Origin: Streptomyces sp. CoH27
GTDB taxonomy: Bacteria > Actinomycetota > Actinomycetes > Streptomycetales > Streptomycetaceae
Assembly (NCBI RefSeq): GCF_020181035.1
Contig: NZ_JAIQYY010000024.1
Span: forward strand, 1-64,000
Length of the DNA: 64,000 bases
Direction: 5' to 3'
Shown one piece after another: positions 33,411 through 41,322 of the stretch (its first letter is position 1; each line of letters starts with the position of its first letter). The position numbers were made by a program, and so were the translations under genes. Under the pieces are notes generated by a model. The model was not told the DNA's origin. It ran no database searches and was given only the letters and a program-made list of their open reading frames with translations.

Positions 33411-33611
33411 TCACGCGTCCGTGTGGGGCTGCCTCGCTGATGCTGCGCTCACTGCGGAGCCGGAAACGAGGGCGGCCGACAGTGCGATCAAGTTGGTCAG
33501 AACGCCTTGGACCTGTGCGGCAGGGACGTAGATGACCACGATGATGACGAGAACGGCAGCCCAGTCTCGTGGGTGGGGGATTGAAAGCGGGTTGGTTGGG
33601 GTCACACTCAT
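33411..33611 (-). CDS. small single-helix membrane protein
   Basis: This 66-aa protein has one hydrophobic helix (WAAVLVIIVVIYVPAAQVQG), an amphipathic stretch and a short tail. An excellent AGGAGG seven bases upstream sets the ATG at 33611, so the frame extending to 33698 is not used. No family recognised. It lies within the segment bracketed by the tRNA-Gly repeats. Confidence 0.6.
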   Translation of the reverse strand: MSVTPTNPLSIPHPRDWAAVLVIIVVIYVPAAQVQGVLTNLIALSAALVSGSAVSAASARQPHTDA

Positions 33612-34111
33612 AGCAGTACCTCCTGGGTGCGCGCCCACCGATTGCTGCTCTCGCCGGGAAGCCTGTGCAGCGATCGGTGGGCTTTCGTTTTGGGCCACTG
33701 TGATGTGTGTCTCCCCCGCGCACGGCGGTTGCTAAGCGTGACCTAACCCACGGTACCGATGCATGGGGGGCGCATGAAGGTAAAGCTTCTGGCAGTGTTA
33801 TCAACCCAGTTGACAGTGATGGTCCGTCAGCTTGGGTCGATGGTGTGCGGGATGGGAGCCCTCGACATCCGCCACGACGGACCGGCGGTCGGCGACGGCG
33901 CCCCCTCCATCCCGGTGCCGGCCGATCCTCCGCCGGAGGCACTGTTCTGACCGTCGCATGCGCGGTGATCTACTCATGGGGCCAGCCCGCGCCTTGCGCG
34001 GGCACCTTGATGAGGTGGAGAAACCTGTAACAGCTCATGGCCAATACGGCCCTTGGCGCTGGTCATGACTCCGTGGTGATCTGGCAGCGAAGCACAGACA
34101 GGGGGGGCAGT
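33612..34111. other. islet intergenic region with one doubtful ORF
   Basis: This 500-bp stretch separates the divergent small membrane protein and NERD genes. The only candidate gene is at 33774-33950 (annotated separately). AT-rich patches around 33775-33830 are compatible with promoters, but I could not define boxes. Confidence 0.35.
33774..33950 (+). CDS. doubtful small ORF
   Basis: A 58-codon frame from ATG 33774 after a G-run (GGGGGG about 33765) encodes a hydrophobic start (KVKLLAVLSTQLTVMV) and a Pro-rich end (PSIPVPADPPPEALF). Codon bias is host-like only in the second half. It may be a remnant rather than a working gene. Confidence 0.25.
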   Translation: MKVKLLAVLSTQLTVMVRQLGSMVCGMGALDIRHDGPAVGDGAPSIPVPADPPPEALF

Positions 34112-34828
34112 GTGCAGCCAGACGACTTAGCGGAGAACCGACCGGGCGACGCGGTGCGCCGCAAGATCCGTGAGTTGCAGCCGAACCCACTGCTGAGGCT
34201 GATCGGCCGTTGGATGCCGGGCTCGGAGATCCACAGTTGGGCGGGCGGACTCATTGGGGAGCGCGCCACCGGCAGGAGAATCGACAGGCTCAAGGGGCAC
34301 GGCTGGTTCACCCTGCATGCCGTTCCGTGGGCGAGCGGCGCAGACATCGACCACGTCGCCATTGGCCCCGCCGGCGTCTTCTCCATCAACTCGAAACGAC
34401 ACCCAGGGAAGGTCGTCTGGTACGGCGATACCGCCATCACGATCAACGGGGCCACGACCCGTCACATCGCAATCAGCGAGTCCGAGGCGCGCCGCGTATC
34501 GCGGGTCCTCTCTCGCCACTGCGGCGGTGATGTGCCTGTCCGTCCCGTGATCTCGGTAGTGGGCGCGGCAAAGCTAACGATCAAGAACGCGAACCCACGG
34601 GTCCTCGTACTGGAGGTTGATCAGGTAGACCGGGTCCTTTCGGGCCTCTCCCCAACGCTCTCCACGGAGCAGGTGGCACGCATCTACCAGGTAGCGCGAG
34701 ATGCCCGGACCTGGGCCGGTCAGGGCCTGTCCGACGGGTCGCGTCACCGCCCCCGCACCCGACAGCACTGTCACCCGAATGGCGCAACATCACATGCCAC
34801 CCGCATGGGTGAAGATCAAGCTGACTAG
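34112..34828 (+). CDS. NERD (nuclease-related) domain protein
   Basis: The 238-aa protein has a NERD domain at about residues 50-160: WAGGLIGERATGRRIDRLKG, then ADIDHVAIGPAGVFSINSK and KVVWYGD. The G-E...D-x-D...N-S-K series corresponds to the predicted active site shared with PD-(D/E)xK nucleases. NERD proteins occur in plasmids and accessory DNA, and their activity is largely predicted. The GTG at 34112 is favoured by seven G residues at 34101-34107; an ATG at 34037 is possible. It is the main cargo of the tRNA-Gly islet, where it might act in DNA processing or defence. That is inference. Confidence 0.75.
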   Translation: MQPDDLAENRPGDAVRRKIRELQPNPLLRLIGRWMPGSEIHSWAGGLIGERATGRRIDRLKGHGWFTLHAVPWASGADIDHVAIGPAGVFSINSKRHPGKVVWYGDTAITINGATTRHIAISESEARRVSRVLSRHCGGDVPVRPVISVVGAAKLTIKNANPRVLVLEVDQVDRVLSGLSPTLSTEQVARIYQVARDARTWAGQGLSDGSRHRPRTRQHCHPNGATSHATRMGEDQAD

Positions 34829-34865
34829 TGGCCCCAACCGAGGCAATCCGTGAAAGGGGAACCAC

Positions 34866-35075
34866 ATGCGCATTCGACGAATCCTCGCCGCCGTCATCGC
34901 CACGGCAGCCCTCGCCGGACTCGGCCTCACAGGCGCCGCCACAGCCACCGCCGCCACCGCACAGGGCGCCCCGTCCTACGTCACCCCTTCTCAGTGCAAG
35001 CAGGGTGGCGGAACGGCCGATCTGACGGACAACACCTGCAAGGGCGGTACGTACGACGGGCAGAAGATCGACTGA
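34866..35075 (+). CDS. small secreted protein
   Basis: This 69-aa protein starts after AAAGGGGA. It has a clear Sec signal peptide (RRILAAVIATAALAGLGLTG, cleavage near ATAATA) and a mature part of about 36 residues with two Cys (PSQCKQ and DNTCKG) that could form one disulfide. The mature sequence is polar and Gly/Thr/Asp-rich. Function unknown. Followed by its own terminator. Confidence 0.65.
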   Translation: MRIRRILAAVIATAALAGLGLTGAATATAATAQGAPSYVTPSQCKQGGGTADLTDNTCKGGTYDGQKID

Positions 35076-35085
35076 ACCCCACAAG

Positions 35086-35114
35086 GCGCCCCGCAGCCAC
35101 GCGTCGCGGGGCGC
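35086..35114 (+). terminator. terminator after the small secreted protein gene
   Basis: GCGCCCCGC at 35086-35094 pairs with 35106-35114 (9 bp perfect, 11-base loop), 11 bases past the stop. Confidence 0.7.
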
Positions 35115-35160
35115 TCCCGTGCGAGCGTAGCCGGGAGAGTCGCACGGACTGCGGCGACCC

Positions 35161-35709
35161 GTCGCACTGCGCCGGCGGGACGTGGACCTCGACGCGGGCT
35201 TGATTCGGGTACGTGGCTCGGTCTCGGAGCTGAACAGCGGCGAGCGGATCTACAAGGCACCCAAGAGTGAGGCGGGCAAGCGGTCCGTGGCCATCCCGCG
35301 TTCGGTCATGCCGATCGTCGTCGCCCACATGAAGCAGTTCGCGGAGCCCGGTGCTGACGGCCATGTCTTCGTCGGCGCAAAGGGCGCCACACCTCGCCGG
35401 AACCACTTCAACAAGCTGTGGCACAAGGCGTGCGCCGAGGTCGGCATCAAGGGCCTTCGCTTCCATGATCTTCGGCACACCGGCAACACCCTGGCGTCCC
35501 AGACGAACACCAGCACACGCAAGCTGATGACCCGGCTTGGCCACAGCTCCACCCGCGCCGCGCTGATCTATCAGCACACTTCCGATCGCCGTGAGCGGGA
35601 GATTGCCGACGGGGTGGACGCGGTGATCGTGAACGCTCTGAAGCGTCGTCGCCGGCCGAAGGGGCACATGGGGGGACACGGAGGGCTGATCGGCCCCGAG
35701 AACGGCTGA
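35161..35709 (+). pseudogene. 5'-truncated tyrosine site-specific integrase
   Basis: The frame encodes the C-terminal half of a phage-type integrase of the kind carried by Streptomyces integrative elements. It begins with VALRRRDVDLDAGLIRVRGS and holds HDLRHTGNTLA (His-x-x-Arg plus His) and a LGHSSTRAALIYQH segment with the nucleophilic Tyr. The N-terminal arm-binding and core-binding domains, and the segment with the first catalytic Arg, are absent: upstream of about 35158 the similarity stops abruptly. A GTG at 35182 could give 175 aa, but it would be inactive. The tail lies inside the 128-bp repeat next to tRNA-Gly, the expected int-att arrangement. Confidence 0.8.
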
Positions 35710-35800
35710 AGGCCCAGGGAGAGGAAACCAACCTCTTACCTGGGCCTTCGGCGTACAGAGCGGGCGACGGGAATCGAACCCGCGTAGCTAGTTTGGAAGA
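35673..35800. repeat. right copy of the 128-bp tRNA-Gly-derived direct repeat (att site)
   Basis: Partner of 33097-33224. This copy joins the complete tRNA-Gly, covering its 3' half, terminator and the last codons of the integrase. Confidence 0.85.
35708..35749 (-). terminator. terminator of tRNA-Gly
   Basis: Positions 35708-35718 pair perfectly with 35739-35749 (11 bp), with further pairing inside the loop. Ten bases past the tRNA 3' end. The same hairpin is duplicated at about 33132-33173 in the left repeat. Confidence 0.75.
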
Positions 35801-35829
35801 CTAGGGCTCTACCATTGAGCTACGCCCGC
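35759..35829 (-). tRNA. tRNA-Gly (anticodon TCC)
   Basis: The minus strand folds as a standard 71-nt cloverleaf. The acceptor stem is GCGGGCG/CGCCCGC, the anticodon stem is CTAGT/ACTAG with loop CTTCCAA, and the T loop is TTCGATT. Anticodon TCC reads glycine codons GGA/GGG. CCA is not encoded. Its 3' half is duplicated 2.6 kb away, showing use as an integration site. Confidence 0.95.
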
Positions 35830-36000
35830 AAGCGTGCGCCGCAGGTCGGTGACCACGGCACTGGAGGCATCGTAGCGGGTCGCCCGGCGCCGAGGCCAAC
35901 GAGTTCGCCCCGGGAGTCGCCACGCGCCCCCGCGCGCATCGCCGAGGAGAATACGGCCGACGCGAGCGTCCCGGGCATGTACCCTACGTGTCGCACCAGA

Positions 36001-36077
36001 CGGGGTGTGGCGCAGCTTGGTAGCGCGTCCGCTTTGGGAGCGGAAGGCCGTGGGTTCAAATCCCGCCACCCCGACCA
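36001..36077 (+). tRNA. tRNA-Pro (anticodon TGG)
   Basis: A full cloverleaf, with acceptor CGGGGTG/CACCCCG, anticodon stem TCCGC/GCGGA around loop TTTGGGA, T loop TTCAAAT, discriminator A and an encoded CCA at 36075-36077. No duplication of its 3' end is seen. Confidence 0.95.
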
Positions 36078-36109
36078 CCGACTCACGTCACCGTGACGAT
36101 CACGGTGAT

Positions 36110-36128
36110 GATCACCGCGGTGATCGCC
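36110..36128 (+). terminator. probable tRNA-Pro terminator
   Basis: A 16-bp perfect palindrome at 36110-36125 followed by GCCTTTT, with an alternative stem using 36103-36109. Placed 33 bases after the tRNA. Confidence 0.45.
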
Positions 36129-36130
36129 TT

Positions 36131-36159
36131 TTGGGGCGCTGAGCGGCTGCGGTTACTAT
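36131..36159 (+). promoter_or_regulatory. candidate tig promoter
   Basis: TTGGGG at 36131-36136, 17-bp spacer and TACTAT at 36154-36159, about 120 bases ahead of the trigger factor start. The -10 is good, the -35 moderate. Confidence 0.5.
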
Positions 36160-36279
36160 GCAAGCTGCGCGCCCGTGTGCCCCGGCCCTCACGGCCTACG
36201 TACTCCTCCGGGCGGCGAATCCGCCGGACCTGTCTGGCTCCGGCAGAATCCAAGAAGTCAGCCACAAGGAGACCGAACC

Positions 36280-37668
36280 GTGAAGAGCGCCGTGGAGACC
36301 CTGAACCCGACCCGGGTTCGGCTCACTGTCGAGGTGCCCTTCGAGGAGCTCAAGGACAGCCTCGACGCGGCGTACAAGAAGATCAACCAGCAGGTCACGG
36401 TGAAGGGCTTCCGCAAGGGCAAGATCCCGGCCCGCGTCATCGACCAGCGGTTCGGCCGCGGTGCGGTGCTGGAGGAGGCGGTCAACGACGCGCTCCCGAA
36501 GTTCTACACCGAAGCGGTCAACGAGGCCGAGCTCAGCCCGCTGGGCCAGCCCGAGGTCGACATCACCGAGCTGAAGGACGGCGAGACGCTGAACTTCACC
36601 GCCGAGGTCGACATCCGCCCGGCCCTGGAGATCCCGGACTACTCCGGCATCGAGGTCGAGGTCGACGCCGTCGAGGTCACCGACGAGGACGTCGAGAAGT
36701 CGGTCGAGCAGCTCCGTGAGCGCTTCGCCTCCACCTCGCCGGTCGAGCGCGCCGCCGAGGACGGCGACGTCGTCACGGTCGACCTGGAGGCCAAGGTCGA
36801 CGGCGAGGTGCTGGAGGACGGCATCGCCAACGGCGTCTCCTACACCATCGGCTCCGGCGAGCTGCTCGACGGCATCGACGAGGCCGTCACGGGCAAGTCC
36901 GCCGGCGAGGAGGCCACCTTCACCTCCGAGCTGAAGGGCGGCTCCGCCGCGGGCAAGGAGGCCGAGGTCACCGTCAAGGTCACCCAGGTCGCCGCCCGTG
37001 AACTGCCCGCGCTGGACGACGAGTTCGCGCAGCTCGCCTCCGAGTTCGACACCCTGGACGAGCTGAAGGCCGACAGCCGCAAGCGCCTGGCCAACATGAA
37101 GCAGTTCGACCAGGCCACCCAGGCCCAGGAGCGCGTCCTGGAGAAGCTGCTGGAGCTGGTCGAGGTCCCGGTCCCCGAGAAGCTGCTTGAGGACGAGATC
37201 AACACCCGCAAGCACAACCTGGAGCACCACCAGCTCGCCCAGATGGGCCTGACCCTCGACAAGTACCTGGAGATCCAGGGCAAGACCGCCGAGGAGTTCG
37301 AGACCGAGACCCGCGAGGCCGCGGTCAAGGGCATCAAGACCCAGTTCGTCCTCGACGAGCTGGTCAAGCAGGAGAAGCTCAACGTCAGCCAGGAGGAGCT
37401 CACCGAGCACCTCATGCGCCGCGCGGCCTCCTCCGGCATGTCCCCCGACCAGTTCGCCCAGGCCGTCGTCGAGGGCGGCCAGGTGCCGCTCCTGGTCGGC
37501 GAGGTCGCCCGCGGCAAGGCCCTGGCCGTCGTGGTCGAGAAGGCCACGGTCAAGGACACCAACGGCGAGATCGTCGACCTGGACGACGAGGAGGAGACCG
37601 AGGCCGCCATCGAGACGGTCGAGGCCGCCGAGGCGTCGGAGACCTCCGAGGAGAACGCCGAGGGCTGA
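36280..37668 (+). CDS. tig: trigger factor, ribosome-associated chaperone and prolyl isomerase
   Basis: This 462-aa protein has the three trigger factor parts. The N-terminal ribosome-binding domain carries the signature GFRKGKIPARVIDQRFG (about residues 43-59). An FKBP-type PPIase domain lies at about 155-240 (DGDVVTVDLEAKVDGE). A helical C-terminal chaperone arm ends in an acidic tail rich in Glu and Asp. It binds nascent chains at the exit tunnel. The GTG at 36280 follows AAGGAG at 36266-36271. The gene heads the tig-clpP1-clpP2-clpX cluster, a conserved quality-control neighbourhood, with a terminator before clpP1. Confidence 0.96.
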   Translation: MKSAVETLNPTRVRLTVEVPFEELKDSLDAAYKKINQQVTVKGFRKGKIPARVIDQRFGRGAVLEEAVNDALPKFYTEAVNEAELSPLGQPEVDITELKDGETLNFTAEVDIRPALEIPDYSGIEVEVDAVEVTDEDVEKSVEQLRERFASTSPVERAAEDGDVVTVDLEAKVDGEVLEDGIANGVSYTIGSGELLDGIDEAVTGKSAGEEATFTSELKGGSAAGKEAEVTVKVTQVAARELPALDDEFAQLASEFDTLDELKADSRKRLANMKQFDQATQAQERVLEKLLELVEVPVPEKLLEDEINTRKHNLEHHQLAQMGLTLDKYLEIQGKTAEEFETETREAAVKGIKTQFVLDELVKQEKLNVSQEELTEHLMRRAASSGMSPDQFAQAVVEGGQVPLLVGEVARGKALAVVVEKATVKDTNGEIVDLDDEEETEAAIETVEAAEASETSEENAEG

Positions 37669-37697
37669 GCGGGCCCTACGGCGCCTCTGAAGCGCGT

Positions 37698-37734
37698 ACG
37701 CAGGCCCCTGGGAGTGTCTCCCGGGGGCCTGCGT
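37698..37734 (+). terminator. terminator of tig
   Basis: A long stem (about 16 bp with two mismatches) from 37698-37713 to 37718-37734, 30 bases past the tig stop. Confidence 0.7.
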
Positions 37735-37919
37735 CGTCTCCGCGAGGGGCAGCCGACCCCAGGGGGCGCGGGCTGTATCGATATGCGGCTCCGCCGCGAT
37801 GGGGGCCCCGGGTCCGAGTGAAGTCGAGAACTTTGGGGGAGCGAACAACCCACGCACCCGCAGCCCGACGGCAGCCGAACCACCCTCCCCGGAACCGCAC
37901 CCGGCCCCCCGGCGGAGCG

Positions 37920-37936
37920 CTACGCCCCCGGCGAAC
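37920..37936 (+). promoter_or_regulatory. possible ClgR operator upstream of clpP1
   Basis: CTACGC-CCCCG-GCGAAC at 37920-37936 fits the half-site spacing of the actinobacterial ClgR box (GTTCGC-N5-GCGAAC) with a perfect right arm and four of six matches in the left. It lies 61 bases ahead of the clpP1 start. In Streptomyces clpP1P2 is known to be activated by ClgR. Confidence 0.5.
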
Positions 37937-37997
37937 ACCGTCATCTGCGGGATTCCCCGAGGGGACCATCGCGTTAGGGTCCATGAAAGGCAGAACA

Positions 37998-38657
37998 ATG
38001 AGACGGCCCGGCGCCGTCGTAAGACGAGCAGGTGGATACGTGACGAATCTGATGCCCTCCGCCGCCGGCGAGCCTTCCATCGGTGGTGGCCTCGGCGACC
38101 AGGTCTACAACCGGCTGCTCGGCGAGCGGATCATCTTCCTCGGCCAGCAGGTTGACGACGACATCGCCAACAAGATCACCGCGCAGCTGCTGCTCCTTGC
38201 GGCCGACCCCGACAAGGACATCTACCTCTACATCAACAGCCCCGGCGGCTCGGTGACGGCCGGCATGGCGATCTACGACACCATGCAGTACATCCCGAAC
38301 GACGTGGTGACGATCGGCATGGGCATGGCGGCCTCGATGGGCCAGTTCCTGCTCACCGGCGGCACCGCCGGCAAGCGCTTCTCCCTGCCGCACACGGACA
38401 TCATGATGCACCAGGGCTCCGCGGGCCTGGGCGGTACGGTCTCGGACATCAAGATCCAGGCCCAGTACCTGCTGCGCACCAAGAAGACCATGACCGAGCT
38501 GACCGCGCTGCACTCCGGCCAGTCCGTCGAGACGATCCTCCGCGACGCGGACCGCGACCGCTGGTTCACCCCGGAAGAGGCCAAGGAGTACGGTCTCATT
38601 GACGAGATCATCACGCACGCCTCGGGTGTTCCGGGAGGCGGCGGCACCGGTGCCTGA
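37998..38657 (+). CDS. clpP1: ATP-dependent Clp protease proteolytic subunit 1
   Basis: The 219-aa serine peptidase assembles with ClpP2 into the barrel that ClpX or ClpC feeds with unfolded proteins. The catalytic triad is visible as GMGMAASMGQF (Ser), MMHQGSAG (His) and DRDRWFTPEEAKEYG (Asp). INSPGGSVTAG forms the oxyanion region. The ATG at 37998 has AAAGG eight bases upstream; a GTG at 38040 after AGGTGG would give 205 aa and is a fair alternative. An upstream ATG at 37983 is in a different frame. Followed after 67 bases by clpP2. Confidence 0.96.
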   Translation: MRRPGAVVRRAGGYVTNLMPSAAGEPSIGGGLGDQVYNRLLGERIIFLGQQVDDDIANKITAQLLLLAADPDKDIYLYINSPGGSVTAGMAIYDTMQYIPNDVVTIGMGMAASMGQFLLTGGTAGKRFSLPHTDIMMHQGSAGLGGTVSDIKIQAQYLLRTKKTMTELTALHSGQSVETILRDADRDRWFTPEEAKEYGLIDEIITHASGVPGGGGTGA

Positions 38658-38724
38658 CCGGCCCGGCCACGCCACGCACCGCCGAGACCCCAGCCCCCCG
38701 AACGCCACCAGGACGGTGAACCCC

Positions 38725-39390
38725 ATGAGCAACTTCCCCGGCGCCGCCAGCGGCATGTACGAAGGGCCCCGGCCCGACAACCGCTACGTCATCCCGCGCT
38801 TCGTCGAGCGCACCTCCCAGGGCATTCGCGAGTACGACCCGTACGCGAAGCTCTTCGAGGAGCGCGTGATCTTCCTGGGCGTCCAGATCGACGACGCCTC
38901 CGCCAACGACGTCATGGCGCAGCTGCTGTGCCTGGAGTCGATGGACCCGGACCGGGACATCTCGATCTACATCAACAGCCCCGGTGGCGACATGACCGCC
39001 CTCACGGCGATCTACGACACGATGCAGTTCGTGAAGCCCGACATCCAGACGGTCTGCATGGGCCAGGCGGCCTCCGCCGCGGCCATCCTGCTCGCCGCCG
39101 GCACCCCGGGCAAGCGCATGGCGCTGCCGAACTCGCGCGTCCTGATCCACCAGCCGGCGGGCTCGACCGGCCGCGGTCAGCTCTCCGACCTGGAGATCAT
39201 CGCCAACGAGTTCACCCGGATGCGTGAGCAGCTGGAGAACATGCTGGCCAAGCACTCGAACCAGCCGATCGAGAAGATCCGCGAGGACATCGAGCGCGAC
39301 AAGATCCTCACGGCCGAGGAGGCGCTGGAGTACGGCCTCGTCGACCAGATCATCTCCACCCGCAAGCTGAACAACTCCGCGGTCCGCTGA
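38725..39390 (+). CDS. clpP2: ATP-dependent Clp protease proteolytic subunit 2
   Basis: This 221-aa partner of ClpP1 is clearly paralogous (INSPGGDMTALTAIYDTMQF against INSPGGSVTAGMAIYDTMQY). Its triad is CMGQAASAAAILL (Ser), LIHQPAGS (His) and DIERDKILTAEEALEYG (Asp). The His pocket differs from ClpP1, as expected for the asymmetric actinobacterial barrel. ATG 38725 follows AGGA; a GTG at 38716 is too near that site. It forms an operon with clpP1, and a large hairpin after its stop separates it from clpX. Confidence 0.96.
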   Translation: MSNFPGAASGMYEGPRPDNRYVIPRFVERTSQGIREYDPYAKLFEERVIFLGVQIDDASANDVMAQLLCLESMDPDRDISIYINSPGGDMTALTAIYDTMQFVKPDIQTVCMGQAASAAAILLAAGTPGKRMALPNSRVLIHQPAGSTGRGQLSDLEIIANEFTRMREQLENMLAKHSNQPIEKIREDIERDKILTAEEALEYGLVDQIISTRKLNNSAVR

Positions 39391-39410
39391 CCCGGAACGC
39401 AGGATTCCCG

Positions 39411-39458
39411 GCCCCCCTTGGCAGGGCGCACGTCAAAGTGAACCCTGCCAAGGGGGGC
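39411..39458 (+). terminator. 16-bp perfect stem between clpP2 and clpX
   Basis: Positions 39411-39426 pair exactly with 39443-39458 around a 16-base loop, 20 bases past the clpP2 stop. There is no U tract. It could terminate the clpP1P2 message or protect its 3' end while clpX uses its own promoter. Confidence 0.75.
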
Positions 39459-39561
39459 CCTAACACCGGGCCCGGCAAGGTACCGTCGGACATAAGGCAG
39501 CACCAGGAGCCGCTGGACTCGAAAGCGTCCAGGCGGCTCCCAGGCGAAGGGGAAGCACACC

Positions 39562-40848
39562 GTGGCACGCATCGGTGACGGCGGCGATCTGCTCAAGTGC
39601 TCGTTCTGCGGCAAGAGCCAGAAGCAGGTCAAGAAGCTCATCGCAGGGCCCGGTGTGTACATCTGCGACGAGTGCATCGATCTCTGCAACGAGATCATCG
39701 AGGAAGAGCTCGCGGAGACCAGCGAGGTGCGCTGGGAGGAGCTGCCCAAGCCCCGCGAGATCTACGAGTTCCTCGAAGGCTATGTGGTCGGCCAGGAGGC
39801 GGCGAAGAAGGCCCTCTCCGTCGCGGTGTACAACCACTACAAGCGGGTCCAGGCGGGCGAGAACGGCGGCGCGAGCGGCCGTGACGACGCCATCGAGCTG
39901 GCGAAGTCCAACATCCTCCTGCTGGGCCCCACGGGCTCCGGCAAGACCCTCCTCGCACAGACCCTGGCCCGCATGCTGAACGTGCCCTTCGCGATCGCCG
40001 ACGCCACGGCGCTCACGGAGGCGGGCTACGTCGGCGAGGATGTCGAGAACATCCTCCTGAAGCTGATCCAGGCGGCCGACTACGACGTGAAGAAGGCCGA
40101 AACCGGGATCATCTACATCGACGAGATCGACAAGGTGGCGAGGAAGAGCGAGAACCCCTCGATCACCCGCGACGTCTCGGGCGAGGGCGTCCAGCAGGCC
40201 CTGCTCAAGATCCTCGAAGGGACGACGGCCTCGGTCCCGCCCCAGGGCGGCCGCAAGCACCCCCACCAGGAGTTCATCCAGATCGACACGACGAACGTCC
40301 TGTTCATCGTGGGCGGTGCCTTCGCCGGCCTGGAGAAGATCATCGAGGCCCGGGCGGGCGCGAAGGGCATCGGCTTCGGCGCCACGATCCTGTCCAAGCG
40401 GGAGCTGGAGTCCAAGGACGTCTTCGAGGACGTCATGCCCGAGGACCTGGTCAAGTTCGGCATGATCCCGGAGTTCATCGGCCGCCTCCCGGTGATCACT
40501 TCGGTCCACAACCTGGACCGCGAAGCGCTCCTCAAGATCCTTGTCGAACCCCGCAACGCGCTCGTCAAGCAGTACCAGCGCCTCTTCGAACTCGACGGCG
40601 TGGAGCTGGACTTCGAGCGCGAGGCCCTGGAGGCCATCGCCGACCAGGCCATCCTCCGCCAGACCGGCGCCCGCGGCCTGCGCGCCATCATGGAGGAAGT
40701 CCTCCAGGGCGTGATGTACGAGGTCCCGTCCCGCAAGGACGTGGCCCGCGTGGTCATCACAGCCGACGTGGTCCTCTCCAACGTCAACCCGACCCTGATC
40801 CCGCGGGATGCGCGGGGGCGGGGCTCGGGCGAGCAGAAGTCGGCGTAA
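39562..40848 (+). CDS. clpX: ATP-dependent Clp protease ATP-binding subunit ClpX
   Basis: The 428-aa AAA+ unfoldase starts with the ClpX zinc-binding domain (CSFCGKS ... YICDECIDLC, residues 14-40) that handles adaptors and dimerisation. Walker A GPTGSGKT follows near residue 120 and Walker B IIYIDEID near 185, then GYVGEDVE pore-loop residues, sensor regions and the C-terminal lid. It recognises tagged substrates and threads them into ClpP1P2. The GTG at 39562 has GAAGGGGAA upstream. Terminator at 40866-40898. Confidence 0.97.
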   Translation: MARIGDGGDLLKCSFCGKSQKQVKKLIAGPGVYICDECIDLCNEIIEEELAETSEVRWEELPKPREIYEFLEGYVVGQEAAKKALSVAVYNHYKRVQAGENGGASGRDDAIELAKSNILLLGPTGSGKTLLAQTLARMLNVPFAIADATALTEAGYVGEDVENILLKLIQAADYDVKKAETGIIYIDEIDKVARKSENPSITRDVSGEGVQQALLKILEGTTASVPPQGGRKHPHQEFIQIDTTNVLFIVGGAFAGLEKIIEARAGAKGIGFGATILSKRELESKDVFEDVMPEDLVKFGMIPEFIGRLPVITSVHNLDREALLKILVEPRNALVKQYQRLFELDGVELDFEREALEAIADQAILRQTGARGLRAIMEEVLQGVMYEVPSRKDVARVVITADVVLSNVNPTLIPRDARGRGSGEQKSA

Positions 40849-40865
40849 GCAGCTCTGTGAGACAA

Positions 40866-40898
40866 GGCGCCCGACGTACGTCTGTCGGGCGCCCTTTT
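40866..40898 (+). terminator. intrinsic terminator of clpX
   Basis: GGCGCCCGAC at 40866-40875 pairs perfectly with 40884-40893, 8-base loop, then C and TTTT at 40895-40898. Eighteen bases past the stop. Confidence 0.88.
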
Positions 40899-40959
40899 CT
40901 GCTCGCGCTCGGCGGAGCGCCGCCAGGGCTGCGGGTCATCGCCGCCTGACACGGCAAGA

Positions 40960-40983
40960 CCGCCACCTCTTGCGAAGTGGCGG
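40960..40983 (-). terminator. hairpin downstream of the small Cys-rich protein gene
   Basis: CCGCCAC at 40960-40966 pairs with GTGGCGG at 40977-40983 (7 bp, 10-base loop), 46 bases past the stop of the minus-strand gene ending at 41029. Confidence 0.5.
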
Positions 40984-41028
40984 CCGTATCTACGTCGTTG
41001 AAGCCGTGCGAGATTTGTTTCAGGTACC

Positions 41029-41322
41029 TCAGAGATGAGCGCGGGTGCAGGCTTCTTGAGTGACCCCCCAGCTGACCCCGATCCGGTACAGCTCGTTGAC
41101 GCAGTTGGGATTGGCTACCCAAAATTCCACGTACACCGCCAGGTTCCGACAGGCAGCCTCTACCTTGGGGCCCACGCGGTAGCCGTGGTCTCCGACGTAG
41201 TTCCAGCAGGGGCTGGCGGGCTCCCACGCTGCCGCTGGCGTAGCGGTTGCGACTGGAGTGAGTACGGCGGCCGCCGTGATGCCCGCCGCTGCAAGTGCCT
41301 GGCCAACCCTCAGCGCTCTCAT
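41029..41322 (-). CDS. small secreted four-cysteine protein
   Basis: This 97-aa protein has a Sec signal peptide (MRALRVGQALAAAGITAAAV, cleavage near ATPAAA-WEP) and a mature domain of about 64 residues with four Cys (SPCWNY, EAACRNL, NPNCVNE, QEACTRA). That is enough for two disulfides. Aromatic residues are frequent. I do not recognise the family. Third-position GC is a little lower than in neighbouring core genes, and the gene sits in a stretch of accessory DNA between clpX and valS. Confidence 0.65.
   Translation of the reverse strand: MRALRVGQALAAAGITAAAVLTPVATATPAAAWEPASPCWNYVGDHGYRVGPKVEAACRNLAVYVEFWVANPNCVNELYRIGVSWGVTQEACTRAHL

Noticed and set aside
33034..33531. 165-codon plus-strand frame across the left att repeat
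   Set aside because: It runs through a tRNA fragment, a terminator and the antisense of the small membrane protein gene. Only its first codons derive from an integrase.
35831..36000. Small ORFs between tRNA-Gly and tRNA-Pro
   Set aside because: They run through the tRNA genes, lack ribosome sites and similarity, and look like chance frames.
36196..37998. 600-codon minus-strand frame antisense to tig
   Set aside because: Leu/Val/Asp-rich shadow caused by codon bias. Trigger factor is the real gene.
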